From the NCBI GenBank assembly GCA_038231495.1, contig JBBRLG010000029.1, forward strand, positions 1 to 25,000: a stretch of DNA of 25,000 nt, written 5' to 3'. This stretch comes from JBBRLG01 sp038231495 (GTDB lineage Bacteria > Planctomycetota > Planctomycetia > Gemmatales > Gemmataceae). Positions 5,741 through 12,955 of the stretch are shown one piece after another (position 1 is the first letter of the stretch; every line of letters starts with the position of its first letter). The translations under genes and the position numbers were made by a program. The notes under the pieces were generated by a model. That model ran no database searches, was not told where the DNA came from, and saw only the letters and a program-made list of their open reading frames with translations.

Positions 5741-8476
5741 TTACCGCACCGTCACGAAATCGTTGTGGTTCAACAGCACGTGGACCAGGTTCTCGCGCGC
5801 GTGCAGTGCCGGGTCGGTCGCCGGTACTCTCCCCTCGGCGTCGAGTGCGGCGGCCGGAGTCTTCGCCGCGGCGTGGCGTGCAGTCTGCTCCTTCAGGAAG
5901 TTTACGCACTCGTCCTTTTCTTGCGGCGTCGGCGGGCGGGACAGCACGCCCTCGTAGGCCGCGACCGCGAACGCGCCGGCGTCGTCGCCACACTTCGCTG
6001 CCAGCGCCCGCGCCAGAATACGGCTGTTTTTCAGCGTCAATTCGCTGTTGGCCAACGCCAGCGCCTGCTGCGGCAGGATGCTGTCTTTGCGCTGGTAGCA
6101 CTCCGTCACCGCCGCAGCGTCGAACAGCTTCAGAAACTCCATCTGCTTCTCGGCGGCGTGGCGGAAGTACAGGCTGCGGCGCGGCACCGTCAGCCCTTGT
6201 GTCTGGTCGATGTCCGGCCCGCCCGTCGTGAGGTCGAGCTTGCCGGCGACGTAAAACACCGAGTCGCGCACCGCCTCCGCCTCCAGGCGCCGCGTCGGCA
6301 TCCGCCACAGGTACTTGTTGTCGTGGTCCAGCTTCAAGTCCGCGTCGTCCGGCGTCGAGGCCAGCCGGTAGGTCGCGCTGGTCACGATCAACCGGTGCAT
6401 GTATTTCATGCTCCACCCGTGCTCCATGAACTCGACCGCGAGCCAGTCCAGTAGCGCGGGGTGCGACGGCGGCCGGCCGTTGCGGCCGAAGTCGAAAACG
6501 CTCGGCTCCAGCGCCTGGCCGAAGTGCCGCAGCCAAACGTGGTTCATCGCCACGCGCGCCGTCAGCGGGTTGTCGCGGTCGGCGATCCAGCGCGCGAAGG
6601 CCAGCCGTCGGCCCGTGCTTGTTTGAGGGTACGCGGGCAACGGCCGTTTGACGTAGGCCGTCGTGTCGGGCAGTCGGGCATCGGCTTCCGCCTTGGCGAG
6701 GACTTTTTCCAACTCCGCCCCTTTCTTTGCCGCGTCATTCGTGGCATCGCGGGCTGCCAGCAGGTTGCGCCGCGCCTCCAACAACGCCACCTGCCGTTGG
6801 GCGCGCACGGCTGCCGTTGCCAGCTGCTTCCACTCCGGTGAATCCTGTTTGCCGGCCTCTTCACAGTCTTCCAGGCGCAGCACCAACTTCAAGGCCGCGT
6901 CCCGCGCTTCCGCCAGTCTCACGTCCAGGTCGGCGAGGGCCAGGGCGTCGATCGCCTTGTTGTAAGTTTTAAGCGATAATACGGGTAGTAAAAATGCTCT
7001 ACTAGGGCTGAAAGGGATTGCCTGAAGCGCCGGCACCAGGGCACCGGCGAGTGCCTGGCGCGCCTTCACCACGTTTGCCGCACTGAGGTCGAGGGTTTCC
7101 TTGAGTACAAACGCGCGTCGATCCGGGGCGTAGGCGGCGCGCGGCAGCGTCACCGGCTCGACCTTGCCGAATTTGCCGCCGAGCAAGTCGGGGACGCCGG
7201 GTTGCAACGGAGTCTTGTCCGGCGTGCGGTCGTCGCCGCGGATGAACAGGTAGGTTGGCACAGCGGGCGTGGCGTCGTAGACGCGCGGCAATCCGTCCTT
7301 CGCCAGGTCCGGTTCGCCGGGGATGCGGTCGAGGCACACGTTGTACGGCTCGAAGACGGCGCGGACCTGGTAATACTCCTTCTGCAAGATCGGGTCGAAC
7401 AGGTGGTCGTGACAACGGGCGCAGCCGAGCGTCACGCCGAGGAACGCCATCGACGTGTGATCGACCGTGTCCTGCATCCACTTCTCGCGGCTGAGCAGCT
7501 TGTAGTTCCGCACCAGGTAGCCGGTCGCCCGCAGTGCCTTTGTGTCTTCCGGGGCCAACTCGTCCGCCGCGAGCATTTCGACGACCATGCGGTCGTAACC
7601 CTTGTCTTCGTTGAGCGCTTCGACTATCCAGTCGCGCCAGTGCCAGACGTGCGGCTGGCTGTCGCGCACCTGCGCGCCCCAACCGGCCCAGTCGCTGTAC
7701 CGCCACACGTCCATCCAGTGCCGGCCCCAGCGCTCGCCGTAGCGGGGCGACGCCAGCAAACGATCGACCACCTTCTCGTAGGCGTCCGGCGACTTGTCGT
7801 CGAGGAAAGCGTGCAGTTCCTCCGGCGTCGGCGGCAAGCCGATCAGGTCGAGGTACGCGCGCCGCAACAGGATCGTCCGCGTCGCTTCCGGCCGCGGTTT
7901 CAACCCATGCACTTCGTGCTCGGCGGCGATGAAGGCGTCCAGGGGATTGCGCACCCATGCGGTATTCTTTATGGCCGGCACGGCGGGGCGGGTGACCTTC
8001 TCGAACGGCGTCCAGGGGTAGGCGTTGGCCCGCTTGAGGAACTGCACCAGCTTCTTGCGGGCCTCCGTAATTTCGGCGTCGCTCGGCTTGTCGTCCTTCT
8101 CGCCGGGGTAGTGGCCGGTCAACAACTCGATAAGATTCGGCACGCCGTCGCCGTCGCTGTCCTCGTCGGCGATGGCGAGGATGCGCGAGGCGATGTCGGA
8201 CTTCTTGTCCGCCGCCTTCAGTTCCTTCGCGATCGTCTTGAGGCGCTTGCCGAAGGCGTTGTGCGGCTTCGCCCCGATGGCCAGCGCGTCGTTTTCGTCG
8301 CCCGGTTTCTCCGGCAGGTGGCAAGTCCGGCAGTCGTTGAGCTTCGCCGGCAAGAGCGGCCCGAAGAGGTCGGCCAGGGCCTTCTTGTACGGCGGACGCG
8401 CCTCCGCCGTCGGTGCGCAAACCAGCAGGCAACCGACAACGCCTACCGGCAGGAACAGTTGCAAGGTTCGGTACAT
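5741..8476 (-). CDS. DUF1549 and DUF1553 domain protein (planctomycete cytochrome-like surface protein)
   Basis: A large exported protein. The start is placed at ATG 8476 (911 aa), which begins a clean signal peptide of about 26 residues ending APTAEA. The upstream in-frame ATGs at 8485 and 8584 are less likely, and the latter lies in a repeat. A CRTCH heme-type CxxCH motif is at residues 49-53. An acidic calcium-loop-like stretch (DEDSDGDGVPNLIELL) follows near 104-120, like an EF-hand or thrombospondin-3 loop. DUF1549 runs from about 172 to 380, with RRAYLDLIGLPPTPEEL, SPRYGERWGRHWMDVWRYSD and a second CxxCH in LGCARCHDHLFDPI near 350. DUF1553 spans about 619-890, with RWIADRDNPLTARVAMNHVW and LIVTSATYR. 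It normally pairs with a DUF1501 gene, and here Uma2 and nucleotidyltransferase genes intervene. Heme attachment is inferred from the motifs. The biochemical role is unknown. Confidence 0.92.
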   Translation of the reverse strand: MYRTLQLFLPVGVVGCLLVCAPTAEARPPYKKALADLFGPLLPAKLNDCRTCHLPEKPGDENDALAIGAKPHNAFGKRLKTIAKELKAADKKSDIASRILAIADEDSDGDGVPNLIELLTGHYPGEKDDKPSDAEITEARKKLVQFLKRANAYPWTPFEKVTRPAVPAIKNTAWVRNPLDAFIAAEHEVHGLKPRPEATRTILLRRAYLDLIGLPPTPEELHAFLDDKSPDAYEKVVDRLLASPRYGERWGRHWMDVWRYSDWAGWGAQVRDSQPHVWHWRDWIVEALNEDKGYDRMVVEMLAADELAPEDTKALRATGYLVRNYKLLSREKWMQDTVDHTSMAFLGVTLGCARCHDHLFDPILQKEYYQVRAVFEPYNVCLDRIPGEPDLAKDGLPRVYDATPAVPTYLFIRGDDRTPDKTPLQPGVPDLLGGKFGKVEPVTLPRAAYAPDRRAFVLKETLDLSAANVVKARQALAGALVPALQAIPFSPSRAFLLPVLSLKTYNKAIDALALADLDVRLAEARDAALKLVLRLEDCEEAGKQDSPEWKQLATAAVRAQRQVALLEARRNLLAARDATNDAAKKGAELEKVLAKAEADARLPDTTAYVKRPLPAYPQTSTGRRLAFARWIADRDNPLTARVAMNHVWLRHFGQALEPSVFDFGRNGRPPSHPALLDWLAVEFMEHGWSMKYMHRLIVTSATYRLASTPDDADLKLDHDNKYLWRMPTRRLEAEAVRDSVFYVAGKLDLTTGGPDIDQTQGLTVPRRSLYFRHAAEKQMEFLKLFDAAAVTECYQRKDSILPQQALALANSELTLKNSRILARALAAKCGDDAGAFAVAAYEGVLSRPPTPQEKDECVNFLKEQTARHAAAKTPAAALDAEGRVPATDPALHARENLVHVLLNHNDFVTVR

Positions 8477-8555
8477 GATAACCATCCGCCCTGGTGCGGG
8501 ATCAAAGGATCTGTTTTCGTAGCCATCGAAGTGCCGGCCGTGGCTCGGTTCCGTT

Positions 8556-8589
8556 GCCGCTCGCGGCTTTGCGCTAAGCCGCAAGCGGC
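8556..8589. repeat. Short extragenic palindrome, family copy 1
   Basis: 13-base arms (8556-8568 and 8577-8589) match at 12 of 13 positions around an 8-base loop, TTGCGCTA. The left arm GCCGCTCGCGGCT is identical to that of the copy at 18911-18944. The loops share GCGCT and the right arms differ at one base. Two near-identical copies 10 kb apart show a dispersed REP-like family. Confidence 0.85.
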
Positions 8590-8767
8590 GGGACTCCTTG
8601 TCGCTGGCGGCGCCGGTGGCCGGCTTGCCGTCGGTGTGGCCCTGCCAGCGGTCGCGAAACTCTCGAAAGCCCGCGCCGAGAAAATGCAGGTGCCGGACAG
8701 CAGTCGTCGGGTCAGCACGGAACGGCCTCGAAGCCTGGTGGTGCCAAGAGGCATTGTATCGGGAGGG

Positions 8768-8858
8768 TCGGGTGTCGGGGGTCGGAAGAAGAGGGAAACA
8801 AAATAGCTGTTAGCTGTCAGCTCTTAGCTGTCAGCCAATTCCGACCCCCGGCACCCGA
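8768..8858. repeat. 20-bp inverted repeat enclosing a 12-bp direct repeat
   Basis: The outer arms 8768-8787 and 8839-8858 are complementary at 19 of 20 positions. Inside, TTAGCTGTCAGC occurs twice (8810-8821 and 8824-8835), preceded by a partial copy, TAGCTG. The right arm ends 1 bp from the stop codon of the FHA/coiled-coil gene, so its transcript would form the hairpin directly after translation ends. It may serve as an RNA 3' end or stabiliser. Confidence 0.85.
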
Positions 8859-8859
8859 T

Positions 8860-11043
8860 TCAGGCGGCTTGATAAACCGTCGGCGAATCCGGTTCGTCGA
8901 GCAGAAGCCGGGCGACGCGCTCCACCTCGTCGCGCAGAGAGGCGATGTGGCAGGCGTCGTGTTCGTGCTGGGTCTTTAATAAACGCAACTCGCGCTGGCG
9001 CGGCAATTCGGCTTCGCCGTGCGCGATTTGCTCTTGCTCCCATTCCGTCTGACGACGGGCCAACGCTTCTTGCAACGTCGTCAGTTCGTCCTCGCGTTGT
9101 TGCAGCTGACGGGTACGCTCTTCCAGTCGGCGGCTTTCGGCCAGGAGCGTTTGCCGGTGGGTCGTTAGCTTGCGCTCGGCCAACTCGATCCGTGCGTGGC
9201 TGCGGCGACGCAACTTCTCCAACCGTTTCTCGGCCGCAGGCGAGTTCGGGGCGCGGTTTAATAATTCCAGCCGGAATCGTTCGACGGACGCCGTTCGCGC
9301 GGCCAGCGCACGCTGTTCCTGGGCCAATTCCGCCTGCCGTTCCTGGAAGCGGCGGATGAGGGCCAGGTATTCGTGCCGAACTGTGTCACACTGCGCCCGC
9401 GCCTGGCGCAAGTCCAGGATTTCACGGCGGCGACACTCTTGCCGTCGCTGGCGCACGGCTTCCAGCTGCCGCGTCAAATCCGCGGCGGCCTGTTCGCGCG
9501 CTTCGACGGCGTTCCGGTACGCGGTCCGCTCGCCGTCCCCGTTGGCCTCGCGTAAGGTCAGCCGCGTCTGCCAGGTTTCCAACTCGACGCGCGTGCGGGC
9601 GAGTCGTTCCTGCCGGCGACCCAATTCCGCTTCGAGTTCGTCCAACGAGCAGTCCCGCACGTCGAGTTGCCTTTCGCGCTCGCCCTGCCGACGGTCCATC
9701 TCCTCCACATCGGCGACCAAGACCGCCCGGTCTGCTTGCCACGACTGTTCGATGTGCAGGAACCGCGACCAGTGTTCCAGCAGCAGCCAGCGCTGGTCGG
9801 CAAGATGCCCGGCCAACCGCTGCACCGCGGCGGGCAGTTCGGGCAGCTCGTGGATCGAGCCGGTAAAGGGCAAGACTTGGGGTGCGGGAAGCGGCGCACG
9901 GACGTAAACCGTCACGGGCGCTGGGGGGTGTTGCAACTCCTGGAGTTGGTAGCGTTGGTTGCGGACGCGGGTTTCCAGACCCTCGGCTTCTTTGAACAAC
10001 CGGGCGCGGGCGTCCTGCCAGTGCCGCTTTTCCTCGGTCAGCAACCGCTCGCCTTCCGCGACCGCGGCCTCGCGCGCTTCCAGCGTCCGCAACCGTTGCG
10101 CGCGGTCGCGGTGCTCGACGTTCAGGGCCTCGTCCCACTGCTGCTGGGCCAACCCCAACTCTTGCCACGACTCCTTCAACTCGCGCCGGCCCAACTCTAT
10201 TTCGCCGTTGAGCCGCAGGCGCAGGTCGGTGAATTGCTGCCGTTCGCGCTGATAGGCTTCGACCTCCTTCTGCAATTTCTGCTGCCCGGCGAGCAGCTGC
10301 TGTTCGCGCTGGTGGAGCGTGGTCTGCTTCTCGGCGGTGTAGCGCAGCCAGCGTTGTTTGAAGCGTTTGCGCGCCTCGGTGAACCGACGCCGTTCCCGGT
10401 CGGCCAGCTTGCGCGCCCGGGCCAGTTCGCTTTGCAGGGCCGCCTTCTTGGCACCGAAAACGTCTCGGTCTTCCTCCAGCGCGCCCCGTTCCTGTTTGAT
10501 CTCGTCGCGCAACTCCAGCAAGCGGCGCTGGCGTTCTTCGAGGTGTGCGGCGATCTGTTGCTCGCGCTGTTCCAGGGCGTCGTGGCGTTGATTCATCCGG
10601 GCCTCGTCGTCGTGCAGTTGGGCCTGTTGGGCGGCGACGGCGGCGGCCTGGATGCGGAGCGCGTCGCGCTCGGCCACCAGACCACTGGTCGCGCCCGTCC
10701 CGGCGACCGGTTCGGACGCCGGCAACTCGACGCGGAAGAGGAACGGCCCGATGCCGATCACGTCGCCGGTCGCCAGCGGCCAGGTCGTCACCCTTTCCTG
10801 GTTGACGTAGGTGCCCCGGTCGCTGCCGAGGTCGCGCAGCAACAGGCCGCCGGCCACCTGCACGATGGCACAGTGCAGCGGGTTGATGCCGTCGATGGTG
10901 AGCCGCACGTCGCAGCCGGGTGCCTGGCCGATCAGCGTCAACGGCAACGTCAGGTCGCGGCGGGTGCCGCTGAGGCGTCCGTTCTGGACAACAAGGGCGG
11001 CAGCTGCCGGCACGGGGGCCGGGGGCGGTTGGTTCACTTCCAT
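8860..11043 (-). CDS. FHA domain protein with long coiled coil
   Basis: A 727-aa protein. The ATG at 11043 is chosen because it follows GGAGGA with 8-base spacing and begins just before the FHA domain. An upstream in-frame ATG at 11199 would add 52 low-complexity residues translated from non-coding DNA. The FHA domain is at about residues 15-110, with LTLIGQAPGCDVRL, NPLHC and SDRGTYVNQERV. It is a phosphothreonine-peptide binding fold, although the usual SxxH is seen here only as PLHC. From about 140 to the end the protein is extremely rich in E, Q, R and L, with heptad-like spacing, predicting a long coiled coil. A proline-rich break (HPPAPVTVYVRAPLPAP) lies near 376. No signal peptide or membrane helix was seen. 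It is probably a cytoplasmic scaffold that docks phosphorylated partners. A thioredoxin gene lies upstream on the same strand, 165 bp away. Confidence 0.85.
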   Translation of the reverse strand: MEVNQPPPAPVPAAAALVVQNGRLSGTRRDLTLPLTLIGQAPGCDVRLTIDGINPLHCAIVQVAGGLLLRDLGSDRGTYVNQERVTTWPLATGDVIGIGPFLFRVELPASEPVAGTGATSGLVAERDALRIQAAAVAAQQAQLHDDEARMNQRHDALEQREQQIAAHLEERQRRLLELRDEIKQERGALEEDRDVFGAKKAALQSELARARKLADRERRRFTEARKRFKQRWLRYTAEKQTTLHQREQQLLAGQQKLQKEVEAYQRERQQFTDLRLRLNGEIELGRRELKESWQELGLAQQQWDEALNVEHRDRAQRLRTLEAREAAVAEGERLLTEEKRHWQDARARLFKEAEGLETRVRNQRYQLQELQHPPAPVTVYVRAPLPAPQVLPFTGSIHELPELPAAVQRLAGHLADQRWLLLEHWSRFLHIEQSWQADRAVLVADVEEMDRRQGERERQLDVRDCSLDELEAELGRRQERLARTRVELETWQTRLTLREANGDGERTAYRNAVEAREQAAADLTRQLEAVRQRRQECRRREILDLRQARAQCDTVRHEYLALIRRFQERQAELAQEQRALAARTASVERFRLELLNRAPNSPAAEKRLEKLRRRSHARIELAERKLTTHRQTLLAESRRLEERTRQLQQREDELTTLQEALARRQTEWEQEQIAHGEAELPRQRELRLLKTQHEHDACHIASLRDEVERVARLLLDEPDSPTVYQAA

Positions 11044-11060
11044 CGAGGGAGTCCTCCCGT

Positions 11061-11081
11061 GTGGGTCGGCGAGTGACCCAC
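11061..11081. repeat. Short perfect inverted repeat upstream of the FHA/coiled-coil gene
   Basis: GTGGGTC and GACCCAC (11061-11067 and 11075-11081) flank a 7-base spacer, 18 bp upstream of the ATG at 11043. It could be an operator or a 5' leader hairpin, or simply another small extragenic palindrome. There is no further support. Confidence 0.45.
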
Positions 11082-11152
11082 TTCCTTCTATCGACCGCGG
11101 GAGGCGCGGAGTTGAGTTGACCGGAAATAACGGTTGTAATGACGAACGGGTC

Positions 11153-11179
11153 GCGGGCAATCTTGCGCAGATTGCCCGC
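11153..11179 (-). terminator. Hairpin downstream of the thioredoxin gene
   Basis: 11-base perfect arms (11153-11163 and 11169-11179) flank a 5-base loop, starting about 30 bp after the thioredoxin stop. The stem is strong, but no T-run follows on the minus strand. It is either a non-canonical terminator or a processing/stabilising hairpin between the thioredoxin and FHA genes. Confidence 0.5.
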
Positions 11180-11208
11180 AGCCCGGCATGGAACGGCATT
11201 CCGGCAAA

Positions 11209-11547
11209 TTACGCTTCCAGAATACGGCTGAGCATTTTGACGAAAACGGCCTCGCTCTGGACGCCGACCGTCTTGTCAACCGGCTTGTCGCTGCCCTTGA
11301 AGAGCAAAACCTGCGGAATCGAGCTGATGCCGTACTTGACGGCAATTTCGGGGCTGTCGTCGGTGTTCAGCTTGCCCACCTTGACCTTGCCGGCGTACTG
11401 GGTGGCCAGCTTGTCGATGGTCGGGGCCAGCATCCGGCACGGACCGCACCAGACCGCCCAGAAGTCCACCAGGACGGGCTTGTCGCTTTTCACGACCTCT
11501 TGTTCCCAATTCGCCGTCGTCAGTTCTACCACGTTGGCGCCTGCCAT
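11209..11547 (-). CDS. trxA: Thioredoxin
   Basis: A 112-aa single-domain thioredoxin, the usual family length. It has the active site WCGPC at residues 33-37 within VDFWAVWCGPCRML, and the cis-proline loop SSIPQVLLF with P78. Typical TrxA context is also seen: KLNTDDSPEIAVKYGI, and PTIDKLA with the buried Asp position. No signal peptide or membrane segment is present, so it is a cytoplasmic disulfide reductase that depends on thioredoxin reductase, which is not in the window. The ATG at 11547 follows an AAAGGCGG-type ribosome-binding site. The start faces away from the plus-strand FHA membrane gene across a 366-bp divergent region with promoter candidates on both strands. Confidence 0.96.
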   Translation of the reverse strand: MAGANVVELTTANWEQEVVKSDKPVLVDFWAVWCGPCRMLAPTIDKLATQYAGKVKVGKLNTDDSPEIAVKYGISSIPQVLLFKGSDKPVDKTVGVQSEAVFVKMLSRILEA

Positions 11548-11620
11548 GTGCTTCCGCCTTTCTTACGATTATGGGCCTGGGCCGGACCCGATCCGGGGAA
11601 CGACCTCGATTGCTTATCTT

Positions 11621-11626
11621 ATTATA
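11621..11626 (-). promoter_or_regulatory. Candidate -10 box for the thioredoxin gene
   Basis: An exact TATAAT on the minus strand, 74 bp upstream of the thioredoxin ATG, in an A/T-rich island within very GC-rich DNA. No good -35 hexamer lies at 16-18 bp, so the call rests on the -10 box and its position. Confidence 0.4.
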
Positions 11627-11674
11627 TCGGCCGGGCAAGGGGGCGCGGCAAATGGTCGCGGGAGGGAATGCAAA

Positions 11675-11711
11675 GCCGCCAGCGGCTTCTGGATGAAGGG
11701 GGGCTGGCGGC
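11675..11711. repeat. Inverted repeat in the divergent promoter region
   Basis: 9-base perfect arms GCCGCCAGC (11675-11683) and GCTGGCGGC (11703-11711), with a 19-base spacer, lie between the thioredoxin and FHA membrane genes. Its position between divergent promoter candidates would suit an operator. The arm sequence also resembles the GCCGC/AGCGGC palindromes elsewhere in the window, so it may be a degenerate repeat. Confidence 0.4.
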
Positions 11712-11812
11712 AACGTCTACCCGCCGTGCGGGGCGGACGACTCCCCCCGGCGACCACCACCCGGTCCCGAAACATTTGCCACACCCCGCCTTTTCCGCGC
11801 GTCATTTGCTCC

Positions 11813-11842
11813 TTGACACGCGCGCTTTCCGCCCCTTACAGT
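11813..11842 (+). promoter_or_regulatory. Candidate sigma70-type promoter of the plus-strand three-gene cluster
   Basis: An exact TTGACA (11813-11818) is followed after 18 bp by TACAGT (11837-11842), about 70 bp before the ATG at 11914. This is the best two-box promoter match in the window. It would drive the FHA membrane gene and possibly the two genes after it. Confidence 0.5.
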
Positions 11843-11913
11843 ACACTTCTCGACGGCACGCTTGCGACGCCCTCCGTTCGCCGTCACCACCGCACGCCAC
11901 CGGGTCCGACACC

Positions 11914-12870
11914 ATGTCCTTCCGCTTGTTCATGTATTACTGTGGGCTGTGCGGCGGCGGCGGGGCCTTCCTCGGCTGGATGGCGGGACGCATTCTGACC
12001 CGCGTGCTCGTCGATAGCCACGACGCGATGTCCGCGGGCCTCGAGGACGCCGTCGCCGCCGGCCTCAAGGGCATGGCACTCGGCATGCTCGTCGCCCTGG
12101 CCCTGAGCCTGGTCGATGCGCTGTGGGTGTTCTCGCTGCGCCAGTTCCTGGCCATCGCCGGCCGCGTCGGCACCGCCGTTTTGGTCGGCGGCGTGAGCGG
12201 CCTGTTCGGCGGACTGGTCAGCCACGTCCTGTATTACTTCACCGATTGGGAGTCGTTCAAAGTCGTCGGCTGGACCGTCACCGGCTGCCTGATCGGCGTG
12301 TCTCTGGGCATGTTCGACCTGGTTGCCAGCGTCGTCCGGGGGCACGACGCGCGCGGGGCGCGGCGGAAGATCGTCAACGGCGTGGTCGGGGGCGGCCTGG
12401 GCGGCTTACTCGGCGGCGTCCTGGCGGTCGTCCTGCAAAAGGTCTGGGCCGGCTTCTTCGTCAGCAAGCCGCCAAGCCTCCTGTGGAGTCCGAGCGCCTG
12501 GGGCTTCGTGGCGCTGGGGTTGTGCATCGGCCTGCTCATCAGCCTGGCGCAGGTCATCATGAAAGAGGCGTGGCTGCGCGTCGAGGCGGGGTTCCGCAAG
12601 GGCCGCGAGTTGATCGTCAACAAGGATGAGATCACCATTGGCCGCGGCGAGGGCTGCGACATTGGCCTGTTCGGCGACGCCGCGGTCGAGAAACTGCACG
12701 CGCGGCTGCTGCACCAAAACAACCAATACGTCCTGGTGGACGCCGGCACCGCCAGCGGCACCTACGTCAACGAAGCCCGGATTAGCGGTCCGCACCTGCT
12801 CATGTCCGGCGACTTGATCCACCTGGGGAAGTGCGTCCTCCGGTTCGGCGAACGGCCGCTGAAGAATTGA
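11914..12870 (+). CDS. Polytopic membrane protein with C-terminal FHA domain
   Basis: A 318-aa protein. The N-terminal 215 residues hold about five to six glycine-rich membrane segments: around 6-27, 50-70, 80-110, 117-140, 155-180 and 193-215. A cytoplasmic FHA domain follows at about 230-305. Its landmarks are ELIVNKDEITIGRGEGCDIG, LHARLL near 260 and SGTYVNEARI near 282, the usual GR, H and GTxVN positions. FHA domains bind phosphothreonine peptides, so this is likely a membrane receptor or anchor for a protein phosphorylated by a Ser/Thr kinase. No kinase gene is in the window. The ATG at 11914 is preferred because the 240-codon open frame upstream is non-coding in character; it has only a weak ribosome-binding site. 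The next gene follows after 85 bp. Confidence 0.85.
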   Translation: MSFRLFMYYCGLCGGGGAFLGWMAGRILTRVLVDSHDAMSAGLEDAVAAGLKGMALGMLVALALSLVDALWVFSLRQFLAIAGRVGTAVLVGGVSGLFGGLVSHVLYYFTDWESFKVVGWTVTGCLIGVSLGMFDLVASVVRGHDARGARRKIVNGVVGGGLGGLLGGVLAVVLQKVWAGFFVSKPPSLLWSPSAWGFVALGLCIGLLISLAQVIMKEAWLRVEAGFRKGRELIVNKDEITIGRGEGCDIGLFGDAAVEKLHARLLHQNNQYVLVDAGTASGTYVNEARISGPHLLMSGDLIHLGKCVLRFGERPLKN

Positions 12871-12904
12871 CCCCCGACCCGGTGCAACTCCGGACGCGAT
12901 TGGG

Positions 12905-12910
12905 TACAAT
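12905..12910 (+). promoter_or_regulatory. Weak candidate -10 box before the 12956 gene
   Basis: TACAAT lies 46 bp before the ATG at 12956, in a locally A/T-richer stretch. The best -35 at 17 bp is GTGCAA (12882-12887), a poor match. It may give the second gene of the cluster a separate start, but read-through from the first gene is equally possible. Confidence 0.25.
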
Positions 12911-12955
12911 CACACAAATCGACTCGACCCGGTTCGGCGTTCCAGAGATTTCATT

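Larger units (their letters stand above)
8477..8859. other. 383-bp intergenic region with two palindromic repeats and no recognised gene
   Basis: This gap separates the FHA/coiled-coil gene from the DUF1549/DUF1553 gene, both on the minus strand. It holds a short extragenic palindrome (8556-8589) near the DUF1549 start and a long inverted repeat with inner direct repeats (8768-8858) right after the FHA stop. Open frames here have arbitrary, low-complexity translations rich in Arg, Ala and Pro, with no recognisable motif. No convincing promoter was found; a TACAAT on the minus strand (8758-8753) lacks a -35 partner. Confidence 0.6.

Noticed and set aside
8443..8754. A possible small minus-strand gene of 103 codons upstream of the DUF1549 gene
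   Set aside because: The translation is Arg/Ala/Pro-rich, crosses the REP-like palindrome, overlaps the signal-peptide coding region in another frame, and shows no motif.
7202..8806. A 534-codon plus-strand open frame opposite the DUF1549/DUF1553 gene
   Set aside because: It runs through intergenic palindromes as well as antisense to a well-recognised gene, and its translation has no domain signature.
9667..11076. A 469-codon plus-strand open frame opposite the FHA/coiled-coil gene
   Set aside because: Its leucine- and glutamine-rich translation is the complement of a coiled-coil gene whose codon pattern and FHA motif are clear on the minus strand.
11188..11913. N-terminal extension of the membrane FHA gene from an ATG at 11188
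   Set aside because: The extra frame lies antisense to thioredoxin and across the divergent promoter region. The membrane segments begin only after the ATG at 11914.
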